Shown here piece after piece: positions 15,151-23,042 of a DNA stretch of 35,956 nucleotides (position 1 is its first letter; each line of letters opens with the position of its first letter). This DNA comes from an uncultured Lactobacillus sp. (GTDB taxonomy: Bacteria; Bacillota; Bacilli; Lactobacillales; Lactobacillaceae). The stretch is taken from the NCBI RefSeq assembly GCF_902491705.1, contig NZ_CABUIW010000017.1, forward strand, positions 1 through 35,956, given 5' to 3'. The position numbers and the translations under genes are program-made. The notes under the pieces were generated by a model. The model searched no databases. It was given only the letters and a program-made list of their open reading frames with translations, and had not been told where the DNA came from.

Positions 15151-16805
15151 TGTTCATCAATCAATTTACGCATCTTTAAAGTTGCTTTACGACCACTTGC
15201 TACAGCAATTGGAGTTTCATAACGAAAATGTAAATCAGTTGGCTTACCTTTTGTACTTTCAATTGCTTCATCAATCAAACCATTGATTTCATTAACAGCT
15301 TTATCATTAGCATCCCAAGAAGAAACATCTTTTACAAGTTTATAAAGAGCTCCTAATTTTTCATAATTAAAAATGTCATATGCCATTGCAGGAACATGTT
15401 TAGTAGCTTCCTCAAGTTCAGCAATTGTTCTTTGAGTAATTCTTGCAGCAGAAGCTTTAGACATAGCTTGAATTGTAATTGATTTATCACCCAAGGCGAT
15501 CATTCGATTTGATTGTAAACCGTGGGCCAAGAAACCACCGGAAACAGCATCCCCAGGAATAAAGTCAATTACAGGATGTCCTGCTTGACGAGCCTTAGCA
15601 TATGCGGCTGCTGAAGAAGCAAGACCAATATGAATACCAATTAATTCTTCTTTATAGCCATAAGCTTGACTTGGAACATCAACTATTAAAACGATTGGAC
15701 GCTTAATTTCTTTATCCTTGTCTTCTTCAACAATCTTATTAACGATCTTAGAAACAACAAAGCCTTCTTGTAAACCAACTTCACCGTGGCGAACACGTGG
15801 GAATTTGTTATTTTCATCAGGAACAATAGCAATATATTCCTTACCATCTTTTTGAGCATGAAGAACAGTTGGATATTCTGACTTAGCATTTTGAATACCA
15901 GTTAATTTTTCAAACCATAAACGTCCTCTACTCTTAGTACCAGGTTCTTCACTAGCTACAGCAGCTGGGACATCATGCTCATTGGCTTGATTGTTCTTGT
16001 ATAAATCACGATATTGTTCCGTATTCAAAGGCTTAGCAAAATCAATTTTATCTAAAAGGGATAAGTAGAAATCAGCTTTATCGGTTCTGTGAGCATCTTT
16101 CTTTTCATCAATCGCAGAATTAATTGCATCTCTAATTTTGTCGACATCATCATCAACTAATTCATCTGCAATACCAGTGGCTACACGTTGACGAGCACCT
16201 AATGTATTCCAAATCAAATCCTTGTCACTAGAATCAAATTCACGAACGCCAGCTTCTTGTTCAATAACTTCTGGACCATTCAAAGCGATTCTGGCTTTTT
16301 TAGTAGTAATCAAATATGAAAGAATGGCACTAGTAATGGACATCCCACCGAAACTACCAACGCGACCAGGTACAAGGCCGATAACTGGAACATATTTCTT
16401 TAAGGCAATAACAGCATTTTGAATTTCTGAAATAGAAAGTAATCCATAGTTAGCTTCCTGTAATCTAACGCCACCGGTATCTAAAATGATAACTGGATAT
16501 TCTGTCTTACCATTCTTATTATCAGTTAAAACTTTCTCTAAAGTAGCAACAATCTTAGCACCGGAAACTTCACCGATACCACCACCTTGAAAATCCCCTT
16601 CAATTGAGATAATTACAACATTTTTGCCATTAAGTTGACCTCTAACAACGATTACCCCATCATCACTTTCAGGAACAATTTTTTGTGGCTCCAAGTGAGG
16701 AGAAATCATATCAAATTCTGGTCCAACAATCTCACGGCCGGTATTTTCATCAACTAAAGCAAAAGCGCGTTGACGACCATTTAATTCTACAAAACTATTC
16801 TTCAT
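15138..16805 (-). CDS. mdcDE: Malonate decarboxylase beta-gamma fusion (carboxylase, MdcD-MdcE)
   Basis: A 555-residue protein joining two normally separate subunits. Residues of about 1-280 are MdcD-like: RQRAFALVDENTGREI, then EGDFQGGGIGEVSGAKIV and GGVRLQEANYGL, a carboxyltransferase fold. After a charged linker near residues 275-295, residues of about 295-555 are MdcE-like: SRGRLWFEKLTG, the HIGLASSAAAYAKARQAG block and FIPGDAVSGGFLAHGLQSNR. Together they decarboxylate malonyl-S-ACP to acetyl-S-ACP without biotin. In Klebsiella and Pseudomonas these are two genes; fused forms may be common in Firmicutes but that needs a search. Ribosome site GGAGG overlaps the end of mdcC by coupling. Confidence 0.92.
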   Translation of the reverse strand: MKNSFVELNGRQRAFALVDENTGREIVGPEFDMISPHLEPQKIVPESDDGVIVVRGQLNGKNVVIISIEGDFQGGGIGEVSGAKIVATLEKVLTDNKNGKTEYPVIILDTGGVRLQEANYGLLSISEIQNAVIALKKYVPVIGLVPGRVGSFGGMSITSAILSYLITTKKARIALNGPEVIEQEAGVREFDSSDKDLIWNTLGARQRVATGIADELVDDDVDKIRDAINSAIDEKKDAHRTDKADFYLSLLDKIDFAKPLNTEQYRDLYKNNQANEHDVPAAVASEEPGTKSRGRLWFEKLTGIQNAKSEYPTVLHAQKDGKEYIAIVPDENNKFPRVRHGEVGLQEGFVVSKIVNKIVEEDKDKEIKRPIVLIVDVPSQAYGYKEELIGIHIGLASSAAAYAKARQAGHPVIDFIPGDAVSGGFLAHGLQSNRMIALGDKSITIQAMSKASAARITQRTIAELEEATKHVPAMAYDIFNYEKLGALYKLVKDVSSWDANDKAVNEINGLIDEAIESTKGKPTDLHFRYETPIAVASGRKATLKMRKLIDEQWDK

Positions 16806-17094
16806 CGTTTAAAGCCTCCATTGCTTGAGTTAGACGCAAATTAACAACACCAGGTGTGGCACCAAAATCGTGAATAACAAATTTTCCCTTTAATGGATAA
16901 CGGGTAAAGAAACGATCTAAAACATTTTTCCACACATCTTTAAAACCATCACTACCTGTAACAATATCTAAAGTTGTTTCTTTTTCATCTGTTGGATAAA
17001 GCAAAACTTCTAAATCTCCAGAAGCGACTACTCCAACATGAACGAATTTTTTAACTGCATTATTATTTTGATAAGTAAAATGAAGCTTTTCCAT
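16795..17094 (-). CDS. mdcC: Malonate decarboxylase acyl carrier protein (delta subunit)
   Basis: The start is put at ATG 17092-17094 rather than the GTG at 17106, because that GTG lies inside the ribosome site AAAGGAG. With this start the protein has 99 residues and the serine of VVASGDLEVL is residue 25, the same position at which the Klebsiella MdcC carries its phosphoribosyl-dephospho-CoA group. The chain is a short, all-in-one carrier unlike acyl carrier proteins of fatty acid synthesis. Malonyl and acetyl groups ride on this thiol during the cycle. It lies between mdcA and mdcDE and overlaps mdcDE by 11 bases. Confidence 0.92.
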   Translation of the reverse strand: MEKLHFTYQNNNAVKKFVHVGVVASGDLEVLLYPTDEKETTLDIVTGSDGFKDVWKNVLDRFFTRYPLKGKFVIHDFGATPGVVNLRLTQAMEALNDEE

Positions 17095-17116
17095 TATTCT
17101 TGACACTCCTTTTTAA

Positions 17117-18757
17117 TTAAGACCATGATCTGAATTTTGCAGGTGGATTGTAAAGGCCGTGTGACCATTCAACAATATCATTCATGGTTTGAGCAGCTAA
17201 AAGTGAACGCTTAGCATCTTGTCTGCGAACGCCTAAATCTTCAGGCAACGCAACAATACCTCTTTCACGTAAATCTTTAACAGTAGCAGGATTTGAACGT
17301 AAACCAACAGGAGTTACACCAGCAATAGCTTCAATAGCAGCTTTTCTTTCTTCCATACTGTCAGTCTTATAAAGATAAGCAATACCTTCTTCAGTAACAA
17401 TATGAGTAGTATCTTCTGAGTAAATCATGATTGGTACATTAGCCAACTTAGCTTCTTTACGAACTTCTTCAGCATCCAAATGATCAACAAAGACTGGCTT
17501 TTTATTTGCACCAAAAGTTTCCACCATTTGAACAACTAATTTTTGACCTTTTCCTAATGGATCATCATCTGGTTTTAAGCTTTGCCAAGCTGGAGTAGAG
17601 TGACGACGACCTGTAGGGTTAGAACCCATGTTAGGAGCACCACCAAAACCAGATAATCGGCCATTAGTAACAGTTGATGAGTTACCCCATTGATCAATTT
17701 GCAAAGTAGAACCAACAAACATATCTAAGGCATATTGACCAGCAACTTGTCCTAATGCACGGTTTGAACGCATCGTACCATCTTTACCAACAAAGAATAT
17801 GTCTGGTCTAGCAGCAATATACTTCTCCATTCCAACTTCACCACCGAAGGAGTGAATTGATTCTACCCAACCATCTTCAATTGCAGGAATCAACGTTGGC
17901 GTTGGATTTAATTCCCAGTTGCGGCAAATTTTACCCTTTAAACCAAGAGAATCACCGTAAGTAGGCAAAAGCAATTCAATAGCTGAAGTGTTAAAACCAA
18001 CACCATGGTTCAAAGTTTGAACATTATGTTTAGCATAAATACCTTTGATAGCCATCATACCCATTAAAATTTGTAATTCAGTAATAGCTTGTGGGTCACG
18101 AGTAAACAATGGCTCCAATTGATATGGTTTATCAGCCGGGATCACAACATCTACCCAATCACTAGGGATATCAACTCGAGGTAATTTATCAACTACTTCA
18201 TTTGCTTGCACAATAACAATGCCATCATGGAAAGCAGCAGCTTCAACAATCGTTGGTGTTTCTTCAGTATTGTAACCAGTGTAAAGATTACCATCACGGT
18301 CAACCTTGTCTGCAGCAACTAAAACAACATTTGGAATCAAATCAATGAATAAGCGGCCGAACAGCTCTAAGTAAGTGTGAATATCACCAACTTGCATAGT
18401 ACCATCAGCGATCATTTGCGATACACGAGTACTTTGTGGTCCAGCAAATGAAAAGTCCATCTTAGAAGCAATTCCTAAATCAAAAATATCTAAGTGCTCT
18501 GGACGAGAAATACTAGACATAATCATATGCAAGTTGTTCACCTTTTCAGGATCTACTTTTGCTAATGCTTCAGACAAAAAAGAAGCTTGCTTTTGGTTAT
18601 CACCCTCAAGAACAACCTTGTCCTTTGGTTTAATTAAAGTTTCCAGTATTTTAACAACATCCTCGGTTTTAGCAAATTTACCATTTAATAGGCTACTTGC
18701 CGCTTCTAACCGAGCATTTTTTGCATCACGATGAGTGTGCCAATTCTTTTCAGTCAT
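17117..18757 (-). CDS. mdcA: Malonate decarboxylase alpha subunit (acetyl-S-ACP:malonate ACP transferase)
   Basis: A 546-residue protein of the MdcA family, related to the CoA-transferase fold. It swaps acetyl for malonyl on MdcC, releasing acetate, which is the step that keeps the cycle catalytic. The start is MTEKNWHTHRDAKNARLEAA, as in the family, and blocks such as HGVGFNTSAIELLLPTYG and FGGAPNMGSNPTGRRHSTPA are highly conserved. The length matches the usual 545-560. The start overlaps the mdcH end by 8 bases and mdcC follows after 22 bases with its own ribosome site. No damage is seen. Confidence 0.95.
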   Translation of the reverse strand: MTEKNWHTHRDAKNARLEAASSLLNGKFAKTEDVVKILETLIKPKDKVVLEGDNQKQASFLSEALAKVDPEKVNNLHMIMSSISRPEHLDIFDLGIASKMDFSFAGPQSTRVSQMIADGTMQVGDIHTYLELFGRLFIDLIPNVVLVAADKVDRDGNLYTGYNTEETPTIVEAAAFHDGIVIVQANEVVDKLPRVDIPSDWVDVVIPADKPYQLEPLFTRDPQAITELQILMGMMAIKGIYAKHNVQTLNHGVGFNTSAIELLLPTYGDSLGLKGKICRNWELNPTPTLIPAIEDGWVESIHSFGGEVGMEKYIAARPDIFFVGKDGTMRSNRALGQVAGQYALDMFVGSTLQIDQWGNSSTVTNGRLSGFGGAPNMGSNPTGRRHSTPAWQSLKPDDDPLGKGQKLVVQMVETFGANKKPVFVDHLDAEEVRKEAKLANVPIMIYSEDTTHIVTEEGIAYLYKTDSMEERKAAIEAIAGVTPVGLRSNPATVKDLRERGIVALPEDLGVRRQDAKRSLLAAQTMNDIVEWSHGLYNPPAKFRSWS

Positions 18758-19667
18758 TATCTTTTTCCTTCCATTTATTTAATAGAAAATCAGCGTCATC
18801 TATCGACATATTTTGTAAGGTAATAGTTGAAAGTTGATTTGTTTTTGCCTTCAATAACTTTGTAAAAGCTAATCCAGGAGAAAACTCAACACTAACGTTA
18901 GGTTGGTACTCCAAAGCAACATTAATCATAGTTTCCCAGTAAACCGGATAAATCAAATTATTTGCCAAATCATATTTGATCCCATCTAAATCTTTAACGG
19001 GATGCCCATTGTAATTAGCCAAATAAATACAATCAGTTTTTCGCAATTCCAACTTAGAGATTGCCTTTTCTAATTTTTTAGCTACAGGTTTCATCAATGG
19101 TGAATGTGATGGATTAGGAACATGCAAAAGGATTGCCTTTGATGCTCCAGCTTTTTTGGCTAAATCAAGTACTTTTTTAATCACCGTTAATTTACCAGAA
19201 ACTGTATTCTGTAATTCAGAATTCTGATTTGATAAATAAACAGGTTCATTATTCGAAAATACTTGATTAACAATTTCACCTACTTCACGTCTTGACAATC
19301 CAACTACAACACCCATTCCATAACCTTCTGGATATGAGTCTTGCATTAACTTTGCACGTAAAGAAACTAATCTAAAAACATCTTTCAATTTAATGATCCC
19401 AGCTGCATAAGCTGCGCCAAAAACACCCAAAGAATGTCCAGCAACTAAAGTTGGCTTCCATCCTAATTTCTTCATTTGATTAACTTGGTCAATCTGTAGA
19501 AGCAAAATGCTTAACTGAATCTGCTGTGAATTTTGGTATCCTTCTTCAGTATCCAAAAGATTTACACCAGTCCAATTTGTCACTTTTTCTTTCAAATCTT
19601 GATCAACATTAGTTAACATTCCTGCCCTCTGTCCACCTTGGCCAGGAAACAACCATAAACTTCTCAA
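18750..19667 (-). CDS. mdcH: Malonate decarboxylase epsilon subunit (malonyl-CoA:ACP transacylase)
   Basis: The likely start is TTG at 19667, giving MRSLWLFPGQGGQRAGM; the GTG nine bases earlier lies within the ribosome site AGAGGTG. The protein of about 305 residues is a FabD-like acyltransferase with the oxyanion block FPGQGGQ and the nucleophile elbow GHSLG (Ser 79), plus the later VPNPSHSPLM with the catalytic His. MdcH loads the first malonyl group from malonyl-CoA onto MdcC to prime the enzyme. It is the first gene of the operon, divergent from a LysR gene. It could be mistaken for FabD, but the adjacency to mdcA settles it. Confidence 0.92.
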   Translation of the reverse strand: MRSLWLFPGQGGQRAGMLTNVDQDLKEKVTNWTGVNLLDTEEGYQNSQQIQLSILLLQIDQVNQMKKLGWKPTLVAGHSLGVFGAAYAAGIIKLKDVFRLVSLRAKLMQDSYPEGYGMGVVVGLSRREVGEIVNQVFSNNEPVYLSNQNSELQNTVSGKLTVIKKVLDLAKKAGASKAILLHVPNPSHSPLMKPVAKKLEKAISKLELRKTDCIYLANYNGHPVKDLDGIKYDLANNLIYPVYWETMINVALEYQPNVSVEFSPGLAFTKLLKAKTNQLSTITLQNMSIDDADFLLNKWKEKDND

Positions 19668-19700
19668 AAATGTCACCTCTTTTGGATCTCACAATTTATA

Positions 19701-19763
19701 TTGTAAATCGTATTGATAACCATTTATAATATTGTTTAGGAATAATAGTTAACCATTTGGTTA
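19701..19763. promoter_or_regulatory. Divergent mdc/lysR control region with repeated TAACCATTT
   Basis: A plus-strand promoter for the LysR gene reads TTGTAA (19701-19706), 18 bases, TATAAT (19725-19730). TAACCATTT occurs at 19717-19725, touching the -10 box, and again at 19750-19758. The second copy is part of a palindrome TAACCA-TT-TGGTTA (19750-19763). The 33-bp spacing is about three helical turns. This fits a LysR regulator that represses itself and activates the mdc operon with malonate; the assignment is inference. Confidence 0.55.
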
Positions 19764-19779
19764 TTAATGGGGGCAAAAG

Positions 19780-20646
19780 ATGAACTTAACAACTTTAAAA
19801 TATTTTGTTAGCGTTGCTAGATTAGGATCCATAACCCAGGCTGCTCAAGCAGCTTATATCAGTGAATCAGCTGTGAGCAAAACTATTAAACAATTAGAAA
19901 ATGAATTGGGCGTAAAATTATTTGATCGACAAGGACGCACGATTAAGTTAAATGAACAAGGGCAAATTTTTTACTCTTACGTTTTTGACAGCCTAAGACT
20001 TTTAAATCAAGGAATAAGCAATGTCCAAAATCATCAAAAAGCTAAAGAAGAAAATATAAAAGTCTTATTTACAGTTGGATCACCTTTAATTTCAACAATT
20101 GCGCTAAAAATGCAAAAATTAATGCCTAATGTTAGTTTGAATATTTATCAAAGAACTACTTTTGCCAAAGATTTAGAACGATTTGATTTTGTTGTTTCTT
20201 CCAATAGGATTAAAGATTTTATCAATATTCCTTTACTTAATGAGGAAATACTCGTTGGCTGGAAAAATGACTTTTTGAATACTCCCAAATTAGTTGAAAT
20301 GAAGGATTTAGAAAACTATGATTTCATCAGTCAAACTGAAGAAACCGAATTACAACAAAGCATAGATCTTTTTTTAAAAGATAATAATGTTCACCTAAAT
20401 TTTAAATATCAATCAGATGAACCTGCTACAGTGCGAAATTTGGTAAGAGCAGGATTAGGAATCTCCTTTATTCCTAGCGTTACTTGGTATAATTTTGCCC
20501 ATTCAAAAGAAATCACCACTGCCAAAATCATCCCTAATGCTCCACATAGAACGATTTTTCTTAATTCTCCTCACCAACATCTAACCAATAATCAACGAAT
20601 TTTCAGCAATGAAATTGCTAATATTTTGACTAATATTCAAAGTTAA
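19780..20646 (+). CDS. LysR-family transcriptional regulator, probable activator of the mdc operon
   Basis: A 288-residue regulator with the N-terminal winged helix-turn-helix (LTTLKYFVSVARLGSITQAAQAAYISESAVSKTIKQLENELGV is the HTH region, residues 2-45) and a C-terminal substrate-binding domain ending with GLGISFIPSVTWY. It is divergent from mdcH with only about 110 bases between, the classic arrangement of MdcR-type LysR regulators in other malonate operons. The ribosome site GGGGG lies 6 bases before ATG. The effector is probably malonate or a related acid; that is inferred from position only, so no symbol is given. Confidence 0.88.
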   Translation: MNLTTLKYFVSVARLGSITQAAQAAYISESAVSKTIKQLENELGVKLFDRQGRTIKLNEQGQIFYSYVFDSLRLLNQGISNVQNHQKAKEENIKVLFTVGSPLISTIALKMQKLMPNVSLNIYQRTTFAKDLERFDFVVSSNRIKDFINIPLLNEEILVGWKNDFLNTPKLVEMKDLENYDFISQTEETELQQSIDLFLKDNNVHLNFKYQSDEPATVRNLVRAGLGISFIPSVTWYNFAHSKEITTAKIIPNAPHRTIFLNSPHQHLTNNQRIFSNEIANILTNIQS

Positions 20647-20731
20647 TTCACTCTTGTACTTTTTCAAAAAAGCAACTATATTTAAATTAGCTTCTTAGGG
20701 ATCTCACAATCGCTAAGAAAGGACGCTAATT

Positions 20732-21856
20732 ATGAAAAAGTATGAATATCCTACTTTTCAAGAAGCTGATATTGGCGACTATCTAAAAGTCTTTGCCTGT
20801 ACAGCTGTCATGTCACAGCCAATTATGTCGCTAATTATGAATATTGGTCAGCCTAATCCAACACAGGACATTTTTGGTATTTTATATAATCTGGTTAAAT
20901 ATACAGCCCCTGCCTTTATTTTTGGCATTTTATATACCACTATCAGAACCAATGACTTAAAAGGCAGCTTTTCATATAAACAACACATGAGAAGCAATTG
21001 GTCGAATTTATTTGTACCTACAATTTGGTGGACACTAATTTATCTGTTAGGGATGCCTTGGGTACAGCAAGTTAATAAATTTAATAGTTTTGGCTCATTC
21101 TGCTGGCATTTTATCAATGGTAATGCAGCACCGCATCTTTGGTACAACACGATGATGCTCCAATTCATTATCTTAATGCCAATTTTTTGGACAATTAGTC
21201 GCTATGTAAAAGGCAATGTCAAAAGAGGTATATGGACTGCAATTATCACTTTTATCCTCTATTTTGCTTGGCTTTGGTTTTACGACACATACGTTTTCCA
21301 TGGAATCCATCAGAACGATTGGTACCTACTAGATAGAGTATTTATTTCATTCTTCATCTACGGAGTTTATGGTGTTTTAGCCTGGCAATTCAGAGATTTT
21401 GTCAATCAATTTTTAGCTAAGTTTTGGTGGCTAATTGCTATTTTATTTGTTGGCATCTTTATTTGGACAAATGCAGAATTACATTCATTCGGACATCCAG
21501 TTAATTTTAACAATGCGCCTTACTATAAGCCATCGATGACTTTCTACTGTTTGGCTGTCATTGGACTAGTGGCAGCATTATGTCTTTATCAGGTTCGAAA
21601 AAAGCAAACTTCAAGTCTTAAAGTATTTCATTTCTTAGCCACTTACGCCTATCGGGCCTATTTGTCTAATGTCTTTTGGGATCAGCTAATCTGGCGCGGA
21701 CTAAACATGCAGTATCATGCAACTTTTCACCCATTCTTGACATTATTTGGCACATGGCTTTTAACTTGGATATTATCGTTTGCTTCGGCATATTTATTAC
21801 ATGTCTGGTGGAGTTGGACTAAAAATAATCTTTTAAATAAATTGAAATTCAATTAG
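20732..21856 (+). CDS. Membrane acyltransferase family protein (acyltransferase-3 like)
   Basis: A 374-residue polytopic membrane protein with about ten hydrophobic segments. The N-terminus EADIGDYLKVFACTAVMSQPIM fits the start of acyltransferase-3 proteins, where the usual H is Q here. Later PHLWYNTMMLQFIILMPIFW matches the 'x-H-L-W-F/Y-x-x-x-L-x-x-Y' block of O-acetyltransferases that modify surface polysaccharide or peptidoglycan. The glycan is unknown. An inverted repeat TTCTTAG/CTAAGAA (20692-20698, 20713-20719) abuts the ribosome site and could affect translation. It lies next to the LysR gene on the same strand but has no evident link to malonate use. Confidence 0.82.
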   Translation: MKKYEYPTFQEADIGDYLKVFACTAVMSQPIMSLIMNIGQPNPTQDIFGILYNLVKYTAPAFIFGILYTTIRTNDLKGSFSYKQHMRSNWSNLFVPTIWWTLIYLLGMPWVQQVNKFNSFGSFCWHFINGNAAPHLWYNTMMLQFIILMPIFWTISRYVKGNVKRGIWTAIITFILYFAWLWFYDTYVFHGIHQNDWYLLDRVFISFFIYGVYGVLAWQFRDFVNQFLAKFWWLIAILFVGIFIWTNAELHSFGHPVNFNNAPYYKPSMTFYCLAVIGLVAALCLYQVRKKQTSSLKVFHFLATYAYRAYLSNVFWDQLIWRGLNMQYHATFHPFLTLFGTWLLTWILSFASAYLLHVWWSWTKNNLLNKLKFN

Positions 21857-21865
21857 TACTTAAAA

Positions 21866-21929
21866 AATCCCACCTTCATAGATAACTGAATACTTTATGT
21901 ATATTTCAATTATCCACGAAGGTGGGATT
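21866..21929 (-). terminator. Long hairpin terminator after the aldo/keto reductase gene
   Basis: AATCCCACCTTC (21866-21877) pairs perfectly with GAAGGTGGGATT (21918-21929); the 40-base interior is itself largely self-complementary. The minus strand has six T residues after the stem, so it serves the reductase gene ending at 21974. On the plus strand the acyltransferase gene also ends just before it, with a weaker T-run. Confidence 0.8.
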
Positions 21930-21973
21930 GTATCATTTTTAGAGATGCTTTTGTTTTTTATAGAAAAATATTT

Positions 21974-22840
21974 CTACATCTTACCACCAAAGACTGGGAA
22001 TACGCTGGCATTACCATAGTCAACTGGTGCGACTTTCTTTAACTTATCCATATCTTCATCACTGATTGTAAAGTCAATTTCTGCATTACTCTTCATGTGA
22101 GCTGGGTTAGCAGATTTTGGCAAAACGACACAGTTAAGTTGCCAATCATAACGAATACATAATTGAGGAACACTTACACCATATTTATCAGCCATTTGCT
22201 TAATTGCGGGATCATTTAATGCAGCGCCGTGAGCAATAGGTGAAAATGCTTCGACAACGATATCATTTTCTTGGCTGTAGTTAATCAAATCGGTTGGAGT
22301 TTCACCAATGTGAACCAAAATTTGGTTTACAGCTGGCTTAGTAGAACTATTTTTAATTATGTTGTCCAAGTCTTCTTTTTCAAAGCTTGAAACACCGATT
22401 GTACGCAATTTACCTTCTTTTACGGCGTCTTCCATCGCGCGCCAAGTTTCAAGATTACCTTCAAAATGACGGTTGCTTGATTGGTTCACTTCATTCCAAG
22501 GTTGTGGGTTATGAATAATCATCATATCAAGATAATCCAAGCCCATCTTGTTCAAGGTTTCGTCAATTGATGCCTTAGCGTCTTTATAGTTCTTAATTTC
22601 AGCAGCAACTTTTGAATTGATAAAGATCTTGTCACGCTCAATTCCAGAGTTTTTAACGCCTTCACCTACTCCACGCTCATTGCCATAAGCTTGAGCAGTA
22701 TCAATATGACGATAGCCAAGATTGATTGCTTCTTCTACTGCCTTAGGAGTTTGAGCGTCCGGGATCTCCCATACACCAAGTGCCATCTTAGGGATCTTTA
22801 CACCATTGTTCATTGTTAAAGTTTCATCAAAAATAGACAT
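21974..22840 (-). CDS. Aldo/keto reductase
   Basis: The start at 22840 (MSIFDETLTMNNGVKIPKM) has the ribosome site AAAGGA; the frame opens 13 codons earlier without one. The 288-residue chain is an AKR TIM barrel: DTAQAYGNERGVGEGVK contains the catalytic Asp and Tyr, NSKVAAE the Lys, and MMIIHNPQPW the His. It would reduce aldehydes or ketones with NAD(P)H. A possible promoter on the minus strand has TATAAT with TTAGAC 19 bases away. A perfect 30-bp palindrome lies about 100 bases upstream of the start. The substrate is unknown. The sequence is less like the other three reductases in the window than they are like each other. Confidence 0.92.
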   Translation of the reverse strand: MSIFDETLTMNNGVKIPKMALGVWEIPDAQTPKAVEEAINLGYRHIDTAQAYGNERGVGEGVKNSGIERDKIFINSKVAAEIKNYKDAKASIDETLNKMGLDYLDMMIIHNPQPWNEVNQSSNRHFEGNLETWRAMEDAVKEGKLRTIGVSSFEKEDLDNIIKNSSTKPAVNQILVHIGETPTDLINYSQENDIVVEAFSPIAHGAALNDPAIKQMADKYGVSVPQLCIRYDWQLNCVVLPKSANPAHMKSNAEIDFTISDEDMDKLKKVAPVDYGNASVFPVFGGKM

Positions 22841-22942
22841 AAAATCAATCCTTTCTTCGTTAGCATTATTATAAGTCAAGGGTTTGATTCATGTCTAAGA
22901 CCTTAAATGCATTAATTATTATGCATTTTTAGTATCGATTGT

Positions 22943-22972
22943 AAAAAGTTTGGAGTGTACTCCAAACTTTTT
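22943..22972. promoter_or_regulatory. Perfect 14-bp-arm palindrome upstream of the aldo/keto reductase
   Basis: AAAAAGTTTGGAGT and ACTCCAAACTTTTT are separated by only two bases (GT). The very short loop makes an RNA hairpin of the full stem unlikely, which favours a protein-binding site, although it could also act as a weak bidirectional terminator. It lies between the terminator of the lipoprotein gene and the reductase promoter. A TTGGAGT-x-ACTCCAA core resembles MerR-family operators, though -35 and -10 elements are not at the usual places around it. Confidence 0.5.
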
Positions 22973-22985
22973 GTAACAACGGCAT

Positions 22986-23024
22986 AAAAAATCTCAGATA
23001 TTAATCCTATATCTGAGATTTTTT
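22986..23024. terminator. Bidirectional terminator after the lipoprotein gene
   Basis: A perfect 16-bp stem (AAAAAATCTCAGATAT / ATATCTGAGATTTTTT) with a 7-base loop gives T-runs on both strands. It begins 18 bases after the stop of the lipoprotein gene on the minus strand. Confidence 0.88.
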
Positions 23025-23042
23025 TATTTTCTACAATTTAGA

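Noticed and set aside
19684..20710. Exact 12-base direct repeat GGATCTCACAAT on either side of the LysR gene.
   Set aside because: In 36 kb of AT-rich sequence several chance 12-base repeats are expected, and the two copies lie in different settings relative to their genes.
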